Positions 6,773-6,809 of a DNA stretch of 6,809 bases are shown in pieces; the first letter of the stretch is position 1; each line of letters opens with the position of its first letter. Position numbers and translations under genes: made by a program. The notes below the pieces were generated by a model. That model was not told where the DNA came from. It did no database searches and worked only from the letters and a program-made list of their open reading frames with translations. The DNA comes from an uncultured Ruminiclostridium sp. (GTDB lineage: Bacteria > Bacillota > Clostridia > Oscillospirales > Ruminococcaceae): NCBI GenBank assembly GCA_934462775.1, contig CAKSIR010000122.1, forward strand, positions 1 through 6,809, written 5' to 3'.

Positions 6773-6804
6773 AAAAAGAGCCTCCCGCTTAATAGGGAGG
6801 CTCT
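6773..6804 (-). terminator. Intrinsic terminator of a convergent gene beyond the right edge
   Basis: AGAGCCTCCC (6777-6786) pairs perfectly with GGGAGGCTCT (6795-6804) around an eight-base loop. Read on the - strand, the stem is followed by TTTTT (6777-6773), the form of a classic intrinsic terminator. On the + strand it is followed by CAGTC at the window edge. The gene it would serve is not in the window, so a convergent - strand gene is inferred. Confidence 0.7.
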
Positions 6805-6809
6805 CAGTC

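Noticed and set aside
1..6809. CRISPR arrays, tRNA or rRNA genes, insertion sequences, attachment sites
   Set aside because: Looked for on both strands; no regularly spaced repeats, no tRNA-like cloverleaf or rRNA-like sequence, and no transposase or integrase reading frame was seen.

Overview
The window carries a class I heat-shock operon, hrcA-grpE-dnaK-dnaJ, on the + strand. Divergent from it on the - strand is one gene for an extracellular solute-binding lipoprotein. The organism is probably a low-to-mid GC Gram-positive anaerobe of the Clostridia, perhaps Ruminococcus/Oscillospiraceae-like. Evidence for this: the gene order hrcA-grpE-dnaK-dnaJ under a CIRCE operator, a 610-residue DnaK without the N-terminal insert of Gram-negative DnaKs, strong AGGAGG-type ribosome binding sites, and a lipoprotein signal peptide of Firmicute style. 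The genus is inference only.

Layout. Positions 1-27: hairpin, probably the terminator of the - strand gene. 45-1559 (-): sugar-type ABC-transporter solute-binding lipoprotein with a four-cysteine zinc-ribbon-like insert near its C-terminal third; no permease genes are visible. 1560-1936: AT-rich divergent intergenic region. It holds a probable promoter for the binding protein, a sigma-A promoter with extended -10 for the heat-shock operon, a perfect CIRCE operator, and a second degenerate CIRCE-like palindrome overlapping it by four bases. 1937-2995 hrcA and 2988-3530 grpE overlap by 8 bases; grpE starts at TTG. 3574-5406 dnaK follows after 43 bases. 5407-5538 is a structured spacer with a strong hairpin. 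5539-6735 dnaJ ends the operon. 6736-6809 contains two hairpins whose T-runs lie on the - strand, suggesting a convergent gene just beyond the right edge.

How it works together. HrcA represses its own operon through CIRCE. Heat or misfolded protein relieves this repression. DnaK is the ATP-driven chaperone, DnaJ delivers substrates and stimulates ATP hydrolysis, and GrpE exchanges the nucleotide. The binding protein is functionally unrelated and has its own likely promoter.

I see no wholly new system. The points most worth a second look are the overlapping double CIRCE, the zinc-ribbon insert in the lipoprotein, and the dnaK-dnaJ spacer, where the hairpin's 3' arm can alternatively pair with downstream segments, one touching the dnaJ ribosome binding region.
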